Counted from the stretch's first letter, positions 8,405 to 17,035 are shown. The stretch is 30,852 nt of DNA from DASTOB01 sp035720425 (GCA_035720425.1 DASTOB010000006.1:1-30852), one strand, 5' to 3'. Notes: generated by a model not told the origin, from the sequence alone. Numbers and translations: made by a program.

Positions 8405-8477
8405 GTCCCTTCGTGCCTGATAATCCGCGTGCCGACCCGCCCGGTGCGGAGCGGCGAAAAGGAGGAGACGAAGCACG

Positions 8478-9416
8478 ATGCGGATGACGAGACGCTCCCG
8501 GCTGCTGGCCGGGGCGGCCGTCCTGAGCCTCGCCCTGGCCGCCTGCAGCGGCACCGGCAGTGAGACGAAGGAGACGGTCGACATCGCGGTCAACCCATGG
8601 GTGGGCTACGAGGCCAACGCGGCGGTCGTGGGCTACCTGCTCGAGAACGAGCTCGGGTTCCCGGTGGAGTACAAGGACCTCGCGGAGCAGGTCTCGTGGG
8701 AAGGCTTCGAAACCGGAGAGGTCGACGCGATCCTCGAGAACTGGGGCCACGAGGACCTCAAGCAGACGTTCATCACCGAGAAGGGCGTCGCCATCGAGGC
8801 CGGCAGCACCGGCGTCGACGGGATCATCGGCTGGTTCGTCCCGCCATGGATGGTCGAGGAGTACCCGGACATCACGGACTGGGAGAACCTGAACACGTAC
8901 GCCGACCTGTTCGTGACCTCGGAGTCCGACGGCAAGGGCCAGCTGCTCGACGGCGACCCGTCATTCGTGACGAGCGACGAGGGGATCATCAACGGCCTCG
9001 AGCTCAACTACAAGGTCGTCTACGCCGGCAGCGAGGCGGCCCTCATCGAGGCGTTCCGCAAGGCGGAGCAGAACCGCACGCCGCTCATCGGCTACTTCTA
9101 CTCGCCGCAGTGGTTCCTCAACGAGATCCCGCTCGTGCAGGTCAAGCTGCCGCCGTGGACCGAGGGCTGCGACGCTGATCCCACCGCGATCACGTGCGAC
9201 TACGCGCCGTACAACGACCTCGACAAGATCATCAGCAAGAGCCTCGAGGACAAGGCGCCGCAGGCCGCCCAGTTCATCAAGAACTTCAGCTGGTCGGCGG
9301 AGCACCAGAACGCCGTCGCGTACTACATCACCAACGACGGGATGAGCCGCGAGGACGCGGCGAAGAAGTGGGTGGACGAGAACGAGGACGTCTGGAAGGC
9401 GTGGATTCCGTCCTGA
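8478..9416 (+). CDS. proX: Glycine betaine/proline ABC transporter substrate-binding lipoprotein (ProX/OpuAC type)
   Basis: 312 residues. Signal peptide with basic start MRMTRRSR, hydrophobic core and lipobox ALAAC (Cys23), so it should be a lipid-anchored extracytoplasmic receptor. The mature part has the OpuAC pattern: NPWVGYEANAAVVGYLLENE, then WEGFETGEVDAILENWGHED. It is rich in Trp and Tyr (for example GWFVPPWM and FYSPQWFL), residues that build the aromatic cage for quaternary ammonium groups in this family. The C-terminus DAAKKWVDENEDVWKAW is also typical. It is preceded by a strong Shine-Dalgarno 12 nt from ATG and is the third gene of the importer operon. The ligand (betaine, proline betaine, choline or carnitine) is not decided by sequence alone. 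Confidence 0.92.
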   Translation: MRMTRRSRLLAGAAVLSLALAACSGTGSETKETVDIAVNPWVGYEANAAVVGYLLENELGFPVEYKDLAEQVSWEGFETGEVDAILENWGHEDLKQTFITEKGVAIEAGSTGVDGIIGWFVPPWMVEEYPDITDWENLNTYADLFVTSESDGKGQLLDGDPSFVTSDEGIINGLELNYKVVYAGSEAALIEAFRKAEQNRTPLIGYFYSPQWFLNEIPLVQVKLPPWTEGCDADPTAITCDYAPYNDLDKIISKSLEDKAPQAAQFIKNFSWSAEHQNAVAYYITNDGMSREDAAKKWVDENEDVWKAWIPS

Positions 9417-9431
9417 CCTGACGCCTGGCGC

Positions 9432-9458
9432 GACGGCCGGCGGTCCCCGCCGGCCGTC
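9432..9458 (+). terminator. GC-rich terminator hairpin of the betaine importer operon
   Basis: A perfect 12-bp stem (GACGGCCGGCGG at 9432-9443 pairing with 9447-9458) around a 3-nt loop, 15 nt after the ProX-type stop. There is no T tract, which is common for terminators in very GC-rich genomes. Confidence 0.7.
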
Positions 9459-9509
9459 CGAATTCGAGGCGGATCGATGACGCCGCGTTAACAAATCCCT
9501 CACACGCTC

Positions 9510-9539
9510 TTGACGCCCCGCGACCGGCGGCTGTCAAAT
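9510..9539 (+). promoter_or_regulatory. Candidate sigma-70-type promoter of the second ABC transporter operon
   Basis: TTGACG (9510-9515) and TCAAAT (9534-9539) are separated by 18 nt. They lie in a locally AT-richer patch that includes GTTAACAAAT just upstream. The gene starts 141 nt after the -10, so the transcript would have a leader of about 130 nt. Otherwise the 264-bp gap (9417-9680) holds only the terminator described separately. Confidence 0.5.
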
Positions 9540-9680
9540 GCATCCGGCGAGGGGCCGACCCCGGAAGCGGCCCGCCACCGTCCCATTGGGACCACCATCG
9601 ACGCGACGGCGCTTGAGGAGGAGCCGCACGTCCCGTCGAACCGTTCATGTCAAGGATCCACCTGACACAGGAGATCGACC

Positions 9681-10850
9681 TTGTCCACGAACTATTCGCT
9701 GCCCCGCCCACTGGCATTCCTGGCGGTCATCGCGCTCGTCGTCGCCGCGTGCACCGGCGGCTCATCGCCCGAGCCGTCCTCGGCCGCCCCGACCGACGCG
9801 CCGTCGTCGTCCGAGCCGGAGCCGTCCGACGACCCGATGGCGGCGCTCGTCGCCGCCGCCCAGGAAGAGGGCACCCTCACGACGATCGCCCTGCCCCATG
9901 ACTGGTGCAACTACGGCGAGTCGATCGAGACGTTCAAGACGAAGTACGGCCTCGAGATCAATGAGCTCGACCCGAACGCCGGCTCCGGCGACGAGATCGA
10001 GGCGATCAAGGCCAACAAGGACAACCCCGGCCCGCAGGCGCCGGACGTCATCGACGTCGGCCTTTCCTTCGGCCCGTCGGCCAAGGAGGAGGGCCTCCTC
10101 GCCCCGTACAAGGTCGCGACCTGGGACACGATCCCCGACGACGCCAAGGACGCCGAGGGCTACTGGTGGGGCGACTACTACGGCGTCCTCTCGTTCGAGG
10201 TGAACACCGCGGTCGTCGCCAACGTCCCGACCGACTGGGACGACCTGCTCAAGCCGGAATACCAGGGCCAGGTGGCGCTGGCCGGTGATCCGCGCTCGTC
10301 GAACCAGGCGATCCAGACGGTCTTCGCGGCCGCGCTCGCGAACGGCGGCTCGCTCGACGACGCCCAGCCCGGGCTCGACTTCTTCGCGGACCTCAACGCC
10401 GCCGGAAACCTGCTGCCGACGATCGCCACGGCGGCAACCGTCGCGGCCGGCGAGACGCCGATCACCATTCGCTGGACGTACAACGCGCTGTCGAACCGCG
10501 ACACGACGGCCGCCAGTGGCGGCCCGGAGATCGCCGTCGTCGTGCCGGAGTCCGGCCGCTTCGCCGGCGTCTACGTCCAGGGCATCAGCGCCTACGCGCC
10601 GCACCCCAACGCGGCCAAGCTGTGGCAGGAGTTCCTGTTCTCCGACGAGGGCCAGAACATCTGGCTGAAGGGCTATTGCCACCCGATCCGCTACGAGAAC
10701 CTCGTCGAGACGAACGCCGTCCCGCAGGAGCAGCTCGACAAGCTGCCCGACGTGGCCGGCGCCGTCTTCCCATCGCTCGACCAGCTCAACGCGGCGCGTG
10801 ATCTCATCACGACGCAGTGGGACAGCGCGGTCGGCCTCAACGTCCAGTAG
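9681..10850 (+). CDS. Extracellular solute-binding lipoprotein of a PotD/Fe3+-like ABC importer
   Basis: 389 residues from a TTG start at 9681, chosen because CAGGAG (9668-9673) is well placed and the signal peptide then begins MSTNYSLPRPLAFLAV. The lipobox is VVAAC with Cys24. A Ser/Pro/Glu-rich tether of about 30 residues follows (PEPSSAAPTDAPSSSEPEP) before the folded domain. The body resembles family 1 binding proteins of the spermidine/putrescine, thiamine and 2-aminoethylphosphonate group: EGTLTTIALPHDWCNYGE, DVIDVGLSFGPSAKEEGLLAPY, YWWGDYYGVLSFEVNTAVV, then PHPNAAKLWQEFLFSDEGQ near the C-terminus. The ligand is not recognisable. First gene of a five-gene operon ending in a HAD phosphatase. 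Confidence 0.88.
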   Translation: MSTNYSLPRPLAFLAVIALVVAACTGGSSPEPSSAAPTDAPSSSEPEPSDDPMAALVAAAQEEGTLTTIALPHDWCNYGESIETFKTKYGLEINELDPNAGSGDEIEAIKANKDNPGPQAPDVIDVGLSFGPSAKEEGLLAPYKVATWDTIPDDAKDAEGYWWGDYYGVLSFEVNTAVVANVPTDWDDLLKPEYQGQVALAGDPRSSNQAIQTVFAAALANGGSLDDAQPGLDFFADLNAAGNLLPTIATAATVAAGETPITIRWTYNALSNRDTTAASGGPEIAVVVPESGRFAGVYVQGISAYAPHPNAAKLWQEFLFSDEGQNIWLKGYCHPIRYENLVETNAVPQEQLDKLPDVAGAVFPSLDQLNAARDLITTQWDSAVGLNVQ

Positions 10851-10882
10851 GCACGGTGTAGTGCGGCCACGCGAGGATCTCC

Positions 10883-11782
10883 GTGGCTGACGCGACGATG
10901 TCCCGGCCGGGCGCGCCGAACGCGCGCCCGGCCAGGCGTCGGCCCGGCCTGACCTGGCTGGGCCTGGCCCCGTTCTTTCTGTTCTCGATCGCGTTCATGT
11001 TCCTCCCGGCCGCGTACCTCGTGGTCGGCAGCTTCCGCAACAACGCCGACGAATTCACCCTCCAGAACTACGCGGACCTCCAGACCGGCATCATCCCCGG
11101 CGCGTTCGCCGCGACGATCGAGGTGAGCCTCGTGACCGCGATCGCCGGCGGGATCTTCGGGCTCCTGCTCGCCTACTCGGTCATCCTCGGCGGGCTCCCG
11201 CGCGTCCTGCGAACCGCGCTGATGACCTTTTCCGGCGTCGCGTCGAACTTTGCCGGAGTGCCACTCGCCCTTGCCTTCACGTTCACGCTCGGCCAGCTGG
11301 GGTTCCTCACCGTCCTGCTCGCCGACCTGGGCTTCGACCTGCGTGCCACCGGCTTCCGGCTCACATCGAAGCTCGGCGTCGAGCTCGTCTACATGTACTT
11401 CCAGTTCCCGCTCATGGTGCTCATCATCGCGCCGGCGCTCGAGGGCCTCCGGAAGGAGTGGCGCGAGGCGGCCGAGAACATGGGCGCGAGCGCGTTCCAG
11501 TACTGGCGCTACGTTGCCCTGCCGATCCTCACCCCGTCGATCCTCGGCACGATGATCCTGCTGTTCGGGAACTCGTTCGGCGCCCAGGCGACGGCGTTCC
11601 AGCTGACCGGTGGGACGCTTAACCTCGTGCCGATCGTGATCGGCGCCCAGATCCGCGGCGATGTCCTGCACAACCCGGGCCTCGGCTATGCGATGGCGAT
11701 GGGGATGGTCGCGATCATGGCCCTCTCGATCGGCCTGTACTCGCTGCTCCAGCGGCGGGCCGAGCGGTGGCTCCGGTCGTGA
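10883..11782 (+). CDS. ABC transporter permease (PotB/CysT-like), first of pair
   Basis: 299 residues from GTG 10883, with GAGG about 8 nt upstream; an internal ATG at 10898 is an alternative. Six hydrophobic helices are apparent, the first around LTWLGLAPFFLFSIAFMFLP. The cytoplasmic coupling motif EAAENMGASAFQYWRYVALP (about residues 193-212) matches the EAA loop of binding-protein-dependent permeases. Proteins of this type form a heterodimeric channel with the next gene product. It follows the lipoprotein gene by 32 bp and overlaps the next gene by 4 bp. Confidence 0.88.
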   Translation: MADATMSRPGAPNARPARRRPGLTWLGLAPFFLFSIAFMFLPAAYLVVGSFRNNADEFTLQNYADLQTGIIPGAFAATIEVSLVTAIAGGIFGLLLAYSVILGGLPRVLRTALMTFSGVASNFAGVPLALAFTFTLGQLGFLTVLLADLGFDLRATGFRLTSKLGVELVYMYFQFPLMVLIIAPALEGLRKEWREAAENMGASAFQYWRYVALPILTPSILGTMILLFGNSFGAQATAFQLTGGTLNLVPIVIGAQIRGDVLHNPGLGYAMAMGMVAIMALSIGLYSLLQRRAERWLRS

Positions 11783-12669
11783 GCCTCGGCGGAGGCGGCG
11801 GCGGAGGCCCGATCGCCCCGTGGGCGGTCATCAGGTACAAGTTTCGCTCGCGACGCTCGGGCCAGCCGGCGCGGCGCCGCGGGATCGGCAACCCGATCGC
11901 CTGGGTCATCTTCATCCTTGGCGCCCTGTACTTCATCCTGCCGCTGGTCGGGACGTTCTTCCATTCGATCAAGACGCGGCCGGATATCTTCCTGGCCTAT
12001 CGGCAGGTCCTCGACGATCCGAAGTTCTTCGGCGGTCTCGCCTACTCGTTCACGGTCGGCGTCATCACGATCATCGTCAGCCTGCTCATCATCGTGCCGA
12101 CTGCCTACTGGGTTCGGCTCCGCCTGCCACGCTGGCGCCCGATCGTCGAGTTCGTCACCCTCATGCCGTTCGTCATCCCGCCGGTCGTGCTCGTGTTCGG
12201 CCTCATCCGCGTCTACAGCAGCCGTCCGCTCGTGCTGACGGCGACGGACCTCGGTAGCGACTTCGTGCTCGTCGGTGCGTACGTGATCCTGTCGTTCCCG
12301 TACATGTATCGCGCGGTCGACACCGGCCTCGCCGCGATCGACGTCCGGACGCTCACCGAGGCCGCCCAGAGCCTCGGTTCGGGCTGGGCGCGGATCCTCT
12401 GGCGGGTCATCTTTCCGAACCTCCGCACGGCCCTCCTGTCCGGGGCCTTCCTCACCCTCGCGATCGTCATCGGCGAGTACACGATCGCAAACTTCCTCGC
12501 CCGCGTCGACGCCTTCGGCCCGTACCTGTCCCTGCTCGGCCGCAACCAGCCGTACCAACCCGCGGCGGTCTCGCTCATCAGCTTCGGCCTCACCTGGCTG
12601 GCGATGATCGCGATCGCCCTCCTCGGCCGGGGCGCGCGGACGCGCGTCCAGGTGGCCGGCGCACGCTGA
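11779..12669 (+). CDS. ABC transporter permease (PotC/CysW-like), second of pair
   Basis: 296 residues if translation starts at GTG 11779, which gives a 4-bp GTGA overlap with the preceding permease; GTG 11767 is an equally open start 4 codons earlier. A Gly-rich N-terminus (SLGGGGGGGP) and a basic segment precede six predicted membrane helices, the first at about GNPIAWVIFILGALYFILPL. The EAA loop is EAAQSLGSGWARILWRVIFP, about two thirds along. The gene would encode the second half of the importer channel. It is followed after 16 bp by the ATPase gene. Confidence 0.87.
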   Translation: MSLGGGGGGGPIAPWAVIRYKFRSRRSGQPARRRGIGNPIAWVIFILGALYFILPLVGTFFHSIKTRPDIFLAYRQVLDDPKFFGGLAYSFTVGVITIIVSLLIIVPTAYWVRLRLPRWRPIVEFVTLMPFVIPPVVLVFGLIRVYSSRPLVLTATDLGSDFVLVGAYVILSFPYMYRAVDTGLAAIDVRTLTEAAQSLGSGWARILWRVIFPNLRTALLSGAFLTLAIVIGEYTIANFLARVDAFGPYLSLLGRNQPYQPAAVSLISFGLTWLAMIAIALLGRGARTRVQVAGAR

Positions 12670-12685
12670 GGAACATGGAGCGACG

Positions 12686-13795
12686 ATGAGCTTTCTCGTG
12701 CTGACCAACGTCCGCAAGGAGTTCGGCGACGTGGCCGCGGTCGAGGACTTCAACCTCGCGGCGGAGCGCGGCGAGTTCGTGTCGTTCCTCGGCCCGTCCG
12801 GCTGCGGCAAGACGACGACGCTGCGGATGATCGCCGGGTTCGAGCAGCCCACGGCGGGCACGATCGTGCTCGACGGCACGGACATCACGTACCGCCCGCC
12901 GAACCGGCGCAACGTCGGGATGGTCTTCCAGTCGTACGCGCTGTTCCCGAACATGACCGTGGCCGACAACATCGGCTTCGGGCTCAAGGTCCGCGGCCGG
13001 GGCAGGGACCAGATCGCAAAGCGCGTGTCGGAGCTGCTCGCGCTCATCCACCTGCCGGACCGCGGCGGTCGCTATCCGTGGCAGCTGTCCGGCGGCCAGC
13101 AGCAGCGGATCGCCCTCGCCCGGGCGCTCGCCATCGAGCCGCAGGTCCTCCTGCTCGACGAGCCGCTGTCGGCGCTCGACGCGAAGATCCGGGTTGCCCT
13201 CCGCCACGAGATCCGGGCGATCCAGCGCCAACTCGGGATCACGACGGTCTACGTGACCCACGACCAGGAGGAGGCGCTGTCGCTGTCCGACCGGGTCGTG
13301 GTCATGAGCGAGGGCCGGATCGAGCAGATCGGCACGCCGTCGGAGATCTACAACTTCCCGGCCACGCCGTTCGTCGCCTCGTTCGTCGGGACGCTCAACC
13401 TCGTTGACGCCGGCGTCGTCGACGCGGCCGGGGCGCGCCTGGCGATCGCCGGCCAGGAGGTCCGCGCCGCCCGGCCGATCACCGTCGCCGGGAACGGCGC
13501 CCAGGTGCTCGTCGCGCTCCGGCCCGAGAGCCTGTCGCTCGGCACCGGCCCCGAGGGGTCCAACCGCCTGACCGGCACGGTCGACGAGGTGAGCTTCCTC
13601 GGCTCGATCGTCCGGGTCCGGCTGCGCGCCGGGGACGGCGTGCTCGTCTCGCTCGACACGTTCAACGACCCGAACCTCGTCGCACCGTCGCACGGCGACC
13701 CGGTCACCGCGTGGTTCGCCCCCGAGGCCGTGCTCGTACTCGACCGGGCCGGCGGGTCCGGCGCCACGGCGGCCGACCCGGTCGCCGGCGCCTGA
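12686..13795 (+). CDS. ABC transporter ATP-binding protein (PotA-like, with TOBE domain)
   Basis: 369 residues. Walker A GPSGCGKTT is at residues 36-44, followed by the Q loop (MVFQSYALFPNMTV), signature LSGGQQQR, Walker B VLLLDEPLSALD and the H-loop VTHDQEEAL. The region after about residue 240 (LNLVDAGVVDAAGARLAIAG onward, with LRPESLSL) is a TOBE-type regulatory domain. This combination is typical of PotA, FbpC, CysA and 2-aminoethylphosphonate importers. A short GGAG lies upstream of ATG 12686. It powers the importer encoded by the three preceding genes. Confidence 0.92.
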   Translation: MSFLVLTNVRKEFGDVAAVEDFNLAAERGEFVSFLGPSGCGKTTTLRMIAGFEQPTAGTIVLDGTDITYRPPNRRNVGMVFQSYALFPNMTVADNIGFGLKVRGRGRDQIAKRVSELLALIHLPDRGGRYPWQLSGGQQQRIALARALAIEPQVLLLDEPLSALDAKIRVALRHEIRAIQRQLGITTVYVTHDQEEALSLSDRVVVMSEGRIEQIGTPSEIYNFPATPFVASFVGTLNLVDAGVVDAAGARLAIAGQEVRAARPITVAGNGAQVLVALRPESLSLGTGPEGSNRLTGTVDEVSFLGSIVRVRLRAGDGVLVSLDTFNDPNLVAPSHGDPVTAWFAPEAVLVLDRAGGSGATAADPVAGA

Positions 13796-13805
13796 CGGCA
13801 GGAGC

Positions 13806-14552
13806 GTGGCCGAGCCTCGAACCACGCTCGGCGGGACGACCCATCCGGCGCTCGACGGGATCGATCTCGTCGTCTTCGACAAGGACGGCACGCTCGTCGA
13901 CTTCCATGCGATGTGGAGCGGCTGGATGGTCCGCCTGGCGGGCGATCTCGAGCGCCTGACCGGGCAGCCGGTCACATCCGCCCTCTACGGGGCGCTCGGC
14001 TTCGACGCAACGGCGGGACGGGCGCTCCCTGGCCACCCGCTCGCGGCCACGCCGATGGCCGATCTGCGCGTGCTGACCCATGAGGCGCTCGTTCGAGCCG
14101 GCGTGCCGGTCGCGGGTGCCGAGGCCGCGCTCGACGCCGCGTGGACCGGTCCGGATCCCGTCGCCCTGGCGCGGCCGCTGGCCGACCTGCCAGCGCTGTT
14201 CGGCGTCCTGCGGGCGACGGGGCGGCAGATCGCCGTCGTGACCACCGACGATCGGGAGCCGACCGAGCGCACGCTCGAGGCCCTCGGCGTGACCGGTCTG
14301 GTCGATGCGGTCGTGGCGGCGGACGACGGTGTGCCGGTGAAACCGGCGCCTGATGCGGTGCTCCGCGTTGCCGGGCTCCTCGGGGTCGCGGCAGACCGGA
14401 CCGCCGTCGTCGGCGACGCGTTGGCTGACCTCGCCATGGCTCGGGCGGCCGGGGCGCGCGCGATCGCGGTCACGTCCGGGGTGAGTGGCGCGATGGACCT
14501 CGCGCCGGAGGCGGACGCGATCGTGCCGTCCGTCGCCGCCCTCGCACGCTGA
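13806..14552 (+). CDS. HAD-superfamily hydrolase (phosphoglycolate-phosphatase-like)
   Basis: 248 residues from GTG 13806, 10 bp after the transporter ATPase stop. All four HAD motifs are visible: I, LVVFDKDGTLVDF with Asp25 nucleophile and Asp27 acid/base; II, the Thr in VVTTDD; III, the Lys in VKPAPDAV; IV, VVGDALADLAMA. A helical cap lies between motifs I and II, as in subfamily IA. Such enzymes hydrolyse phosphate esters or phosphonates in the cytoplasm. Being the last gene of an importer operon, it may act on the imported compound, for example a phosphorylated or phosphonate substrate, but this is inference. The Shine-Dalgarno-like AGGAG is only 1 nt from the GTG, so the start is not firm. 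Confidence 0.85.
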   Translation: MAEPRTTLGGTTHPALDGIDLVVFDKDGTLVDFHAMWSGWMVRLAGDLERLTGQPVTSALYGALGFDATAGRALPGHPLAATPMADLRVLTHEALVRAGVPVAGAEAALDAAWTGPDPVALARPLADLPALFGVLRATGRQIAVVTTDDREPTERTLEALGVTGLVDAVVAADDGVPVKPAPDAVLRVAGLLGVAADRTAVVGDALADLAMARAAGARAIAVTSGVSGAMDLAPEADAIVPSVAALAR

Positions 14553-14590
14553 TCGAACGGCGCTCGCGCGCTCCGCTGCGTCAGGTTGCG

Positions 14591-14619
14591 TAGACCATCC
14601 AGTACGGACGGGCTATACG
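14591..14619 (+). promoter_or_regulatory. Candidate promoter of the HTH-GAF-GGDEF gene
   Basis: TAGACC (14591-14596) and TATACG (14614-14619) are separated by 17 nt; each matches the consensus in four of six positions. This leaves a leader of roughly 80 nt before ATG 14705. I see no clear terminator for the upstream HAD gene in the 152-bp gap, so read-through is possible. Confidence 0.4.
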
Positions 14620-14704
14620 AATCGCGGGCGCCGGCTCGTACGCTGCGGATCACGCGCGGGACTCGCGCGACTGGCACGACCGAACGAGAGATCGACCCGC
14701 CGCC

Positions 14705-17035
14705 ATGGTCGCTGCACCGGATCGACCGATCCTGACCGATCTCGTCTCGATGCACGAGGCGGCCGTGATCGCCGGCGTCCACCGCAATACGATCAGGACG
14801 TGGTGTGCCGCCGGCCGGTTGCCGTACGTTCGCGTCAACCGGCGCGGCGATCGCCGCTTCCGCCGCACCGATCTCGAGCGGCTCCTCGCGGATCGGACGC
14901 TCGACCCGGCGGTCGGCGGGCGGCCGTCACGCGGGCGGAGCCGGATGGCCGACGGACGCGATCCCGCTAACACCCGCCGGGTGCGGCTGGACAGCGGCAC
15001 GCGTGGCCGGCCGGACGTCCTGCGCCGGATCGCTGCCGACATCAGCAGCCGCGTCGATCTCGATCGGCTCTTCCGCGACGTTATCGACGACTCGTTCGCC
15101 CTCTTCGGCACCGATGAGGCCGGCCTGTGGCTGTACGACGGGACCGAGTTCCCGCTCGCGCTCGCGGCCCAGCGCGGCCTGTCCCGGCGGATCCTCGACG
15201 GCGTCGCCGCCCTGCCCCGCGAGGCCGACACGCTCGGGATGCGGGCGATCCGCGAGGCGCGGGTCCACGTCCTCGGCGAGGCGCTCGACGGGACGAGCCC
15301 GGAGCTGCGTCAGGCGTACCGTGACGCCGGCGTCCGGACGATCTGCTTCGTCCCGATCGTCTTCCGCGACGAGCCGCTCGGGCTGCTCGTCCTCTACCAC
15401 CACCGACCATACGACTGGACGGACGACGAGACCGGCCTCGCGCGGAGCTTCGCCGACGCCATGGCGGCGGCGCTCGGCAACGCCCGCCTGTACGACTCGG
15501 TCCGCACGCTCGCCGCCCGCCTCGACGCGATCAAGGAGCTGTCGTTCCGCCTCAACCGGGTTCGCGACGCCGGCGCGATCGGCGAGGCGATCGTCGCCGA
15601 GGCGCGGACGCTCATCGCGTTCGACACGATCCGGGTCTACCGGGTCGACCATGCGACCGGGATGTGCGAGCCAATCGCGTTTCACGGCACGTTCCTCGGG
15701 ACGGACCATCCCACGCGCGAGCAACTCCGCGTGCCCGTCGGGACCGGCCTGACCGGCTGGGTGGCCGCGAACAACCAGACGGTGCTCGTGGGGGACGCGG
15801 CGAAAGACCCGCGCGGCCGGGTCGTCGGCGTGGCCGATCAGCCCGAATCGATGCTCCTCGTGCCGATGTCACACCAGGACGTCGTGTACGGCGTGATCGT
15901 CGCCTCGCAGCTCGGTGCGGACCGGTTCACCCGCGATGACGAGCAGACCCTGTCGATCTTCGCGGGGTTCGCCGCCCAGGCGATGCTCAATGCCGAGCGG
16001 CTCGAGCAGGTCCGTCGTCAGCAGGAGGAGCTGGCCCAGCAGCTCGCCGCCCAGCGGCACCTGCTGCAGGTCAGCGAGCAGCTCCTCTCGACCCTCGACC
16101 CGTCGTCGATCCTCGAGCTCATCGCGGACTCCCTCCGCACGGTCGTGGCGTACGACTCGCTGACGATCTACCGGGTGGACCACGCCCGCGGCGTCCGGCG
16201 CGCAGTCGTCGCACGCGACCGCTTCGCCGACGTCATCCTCGAGCGCGAGTACCCCATCTCGACCGGCATCAACGGCTGGGTCTTCGAGCACGGGACGGCA
16301 GAGCGCGTCAACGACGCCCATCTCGACCCGCGTTCGGTCCAGATCGAGGGCACGCCCTACGAGCCGGAATCTCTCCTCGTCATCCCCGTCCGCGTTCACG
16401 GCGAGGTCGTCGGCACGCTCAACGTGGGCCGGATGGGCGGTGAGGAGAAGCACTTCAGCGAGCACGAGTTCGAGCTCGCCCAGCTGTTCGCGGCGCAGGC
16501 CTCGATCGCCCTTCAGAACGCCGAGACCCACGGGGCGGTCAAGACGCGGGCGGAGCACGACGCGCTGACCGGGCTGCGCAACCACGGCTCGTTCCAGCAG
16601 GAGCTGGGCGCGGCGATCGGGTCCGGGCGGCCGTTCGCGCTGCTCATGATGGACCTGGACGGCTTCAAGGCCTTCAACGACACGTGCGGGCATCCGGCCG
16701 GGGACGCGTTCCTGGCCGATGCGGCGCATCGCATGCGGCGGACCGTCCGCGATGACGACGCCGTCTATCGCTACGGCGGGGACGAGTTCGCGGTCCTCCT
16801 GCCGAGCGCGACGCGCGGCCTCTCCGACGAGGTCGCGGCGCGGCTTCGCGCCGCGGTGCGGGCGACCGACACGGCCGCCGGCGGTCCGAGCGTGAGCCTC
16901 AGCGTCGGGGTGGCGCGCTTCCCCGACGACGGCCGGACCAAGGACGAACTCGTCCGGGCCGCCGATGCCGCCCTGTACCTCGCGAAGCCCTCGTCGCGTT
17001 CTCGCTCCGACGCGCGCCCGCCGGTGGCCGACTGA
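14705..17035 (+). CDS. Diguanylate cyclase with N-terminal DNA-binding HTH and three GAF domains
   Basis: 776 residues. Residues about 13-65 form an excisionase/MerR-like HTH (SMHEAAVIAGVHRNTIRTWC, then AAGRLPYVRVNRRGDRRFRR). Three GAF domains follow at about 105-255, 270-425 and 445-605, joined by short helical, coiled-coil-like linkers rich in Gln, Glu and Leu (RRQQEELAQQLAAQRHLLQV). The C-terminal GGDEF domain starts at HDALTGLRNHGSFQ (about 619) and has an intact active loop GGDEF at 691-695. RDDD (682-685), exactly five residues before it, matches the RxxD inhibitory site. It should make cyclic di-GMP from GTP under control of a GAF ligand. No membrane segments. The HTH suggests DNA binding as well, which is unusual in this enzyme class. 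Confidence 0.9.
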   Translation: MVAAPDRPILTDLVSMHEAAVIAGVHRNTIRTWCAAGRLPYVRVNRRGDRRFRRTDLERLLADRTLDPAVGGRPSRGRSRMADGRDPANTRRVRLDSGTRGRPDVLRRIAADISSRVDLDRLFRDVIDDSFALFGTDEAGLWLYDGTEFPLALAAQRGLSRRILDGVAALPREADTLGMRAIREARVHVLGEALDGTSPELRQAYRDAGVRTICFVPIVFRDEPLGLLVLYHHRPYDWTDDETGLARSFADAMAAALGNARLYDSVRTLAARLDAIKELSFRLNRVRDAGAIGEAIVAEARTLIAFDTIRVYRVDHATGMCEPIAFHGTFLGTDHPTREQLRVPVGTGLTGWVAANNQTVLVGDAAKDPRGRVVGVADQPESMLLVPMSHQDVVYGVIVASQLGADRFTRDDEQTLSIFAGFAAQAMLNAERLEQVRRQQEELAQQLAAQRHLLQVSEQLLSTLDPSSILELIADSLRTVVAYDSLTIYRVDHARGVRRAVVARDRFADVILEREYPISTGINGWVFEHGTAERVNDAHLDPRSVQIEGTPYEPESLLVIPVRVHGEVVGTLNVGRMGGEEKHFSEHEFELAQLFAAQASIALQNAETHGAVKTRAEHDALTGLRNHGSFQQELGAAIGSGRPFALLMMDLDGFKAFNDTCGHPAGDAFLADAAHRMRRTVRDDDAVYRYGGDEFAVLLPSATRGLSDEVAARLRAAVRATDTAAGGPSVSLSVGVARFPDDGRTKDELVRAADAALYLAKPSSRSRSDARPPVAD

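Noticed and set aside
6665..8593. Long minus-strand open frame opposite the double permease gene
   Set aside because: The protein is Asp/Arg/His-rich repeat-like text with no hydrophobic or domain structure, while the plus strand encodes an obvious permease. It is an antisense shadow.
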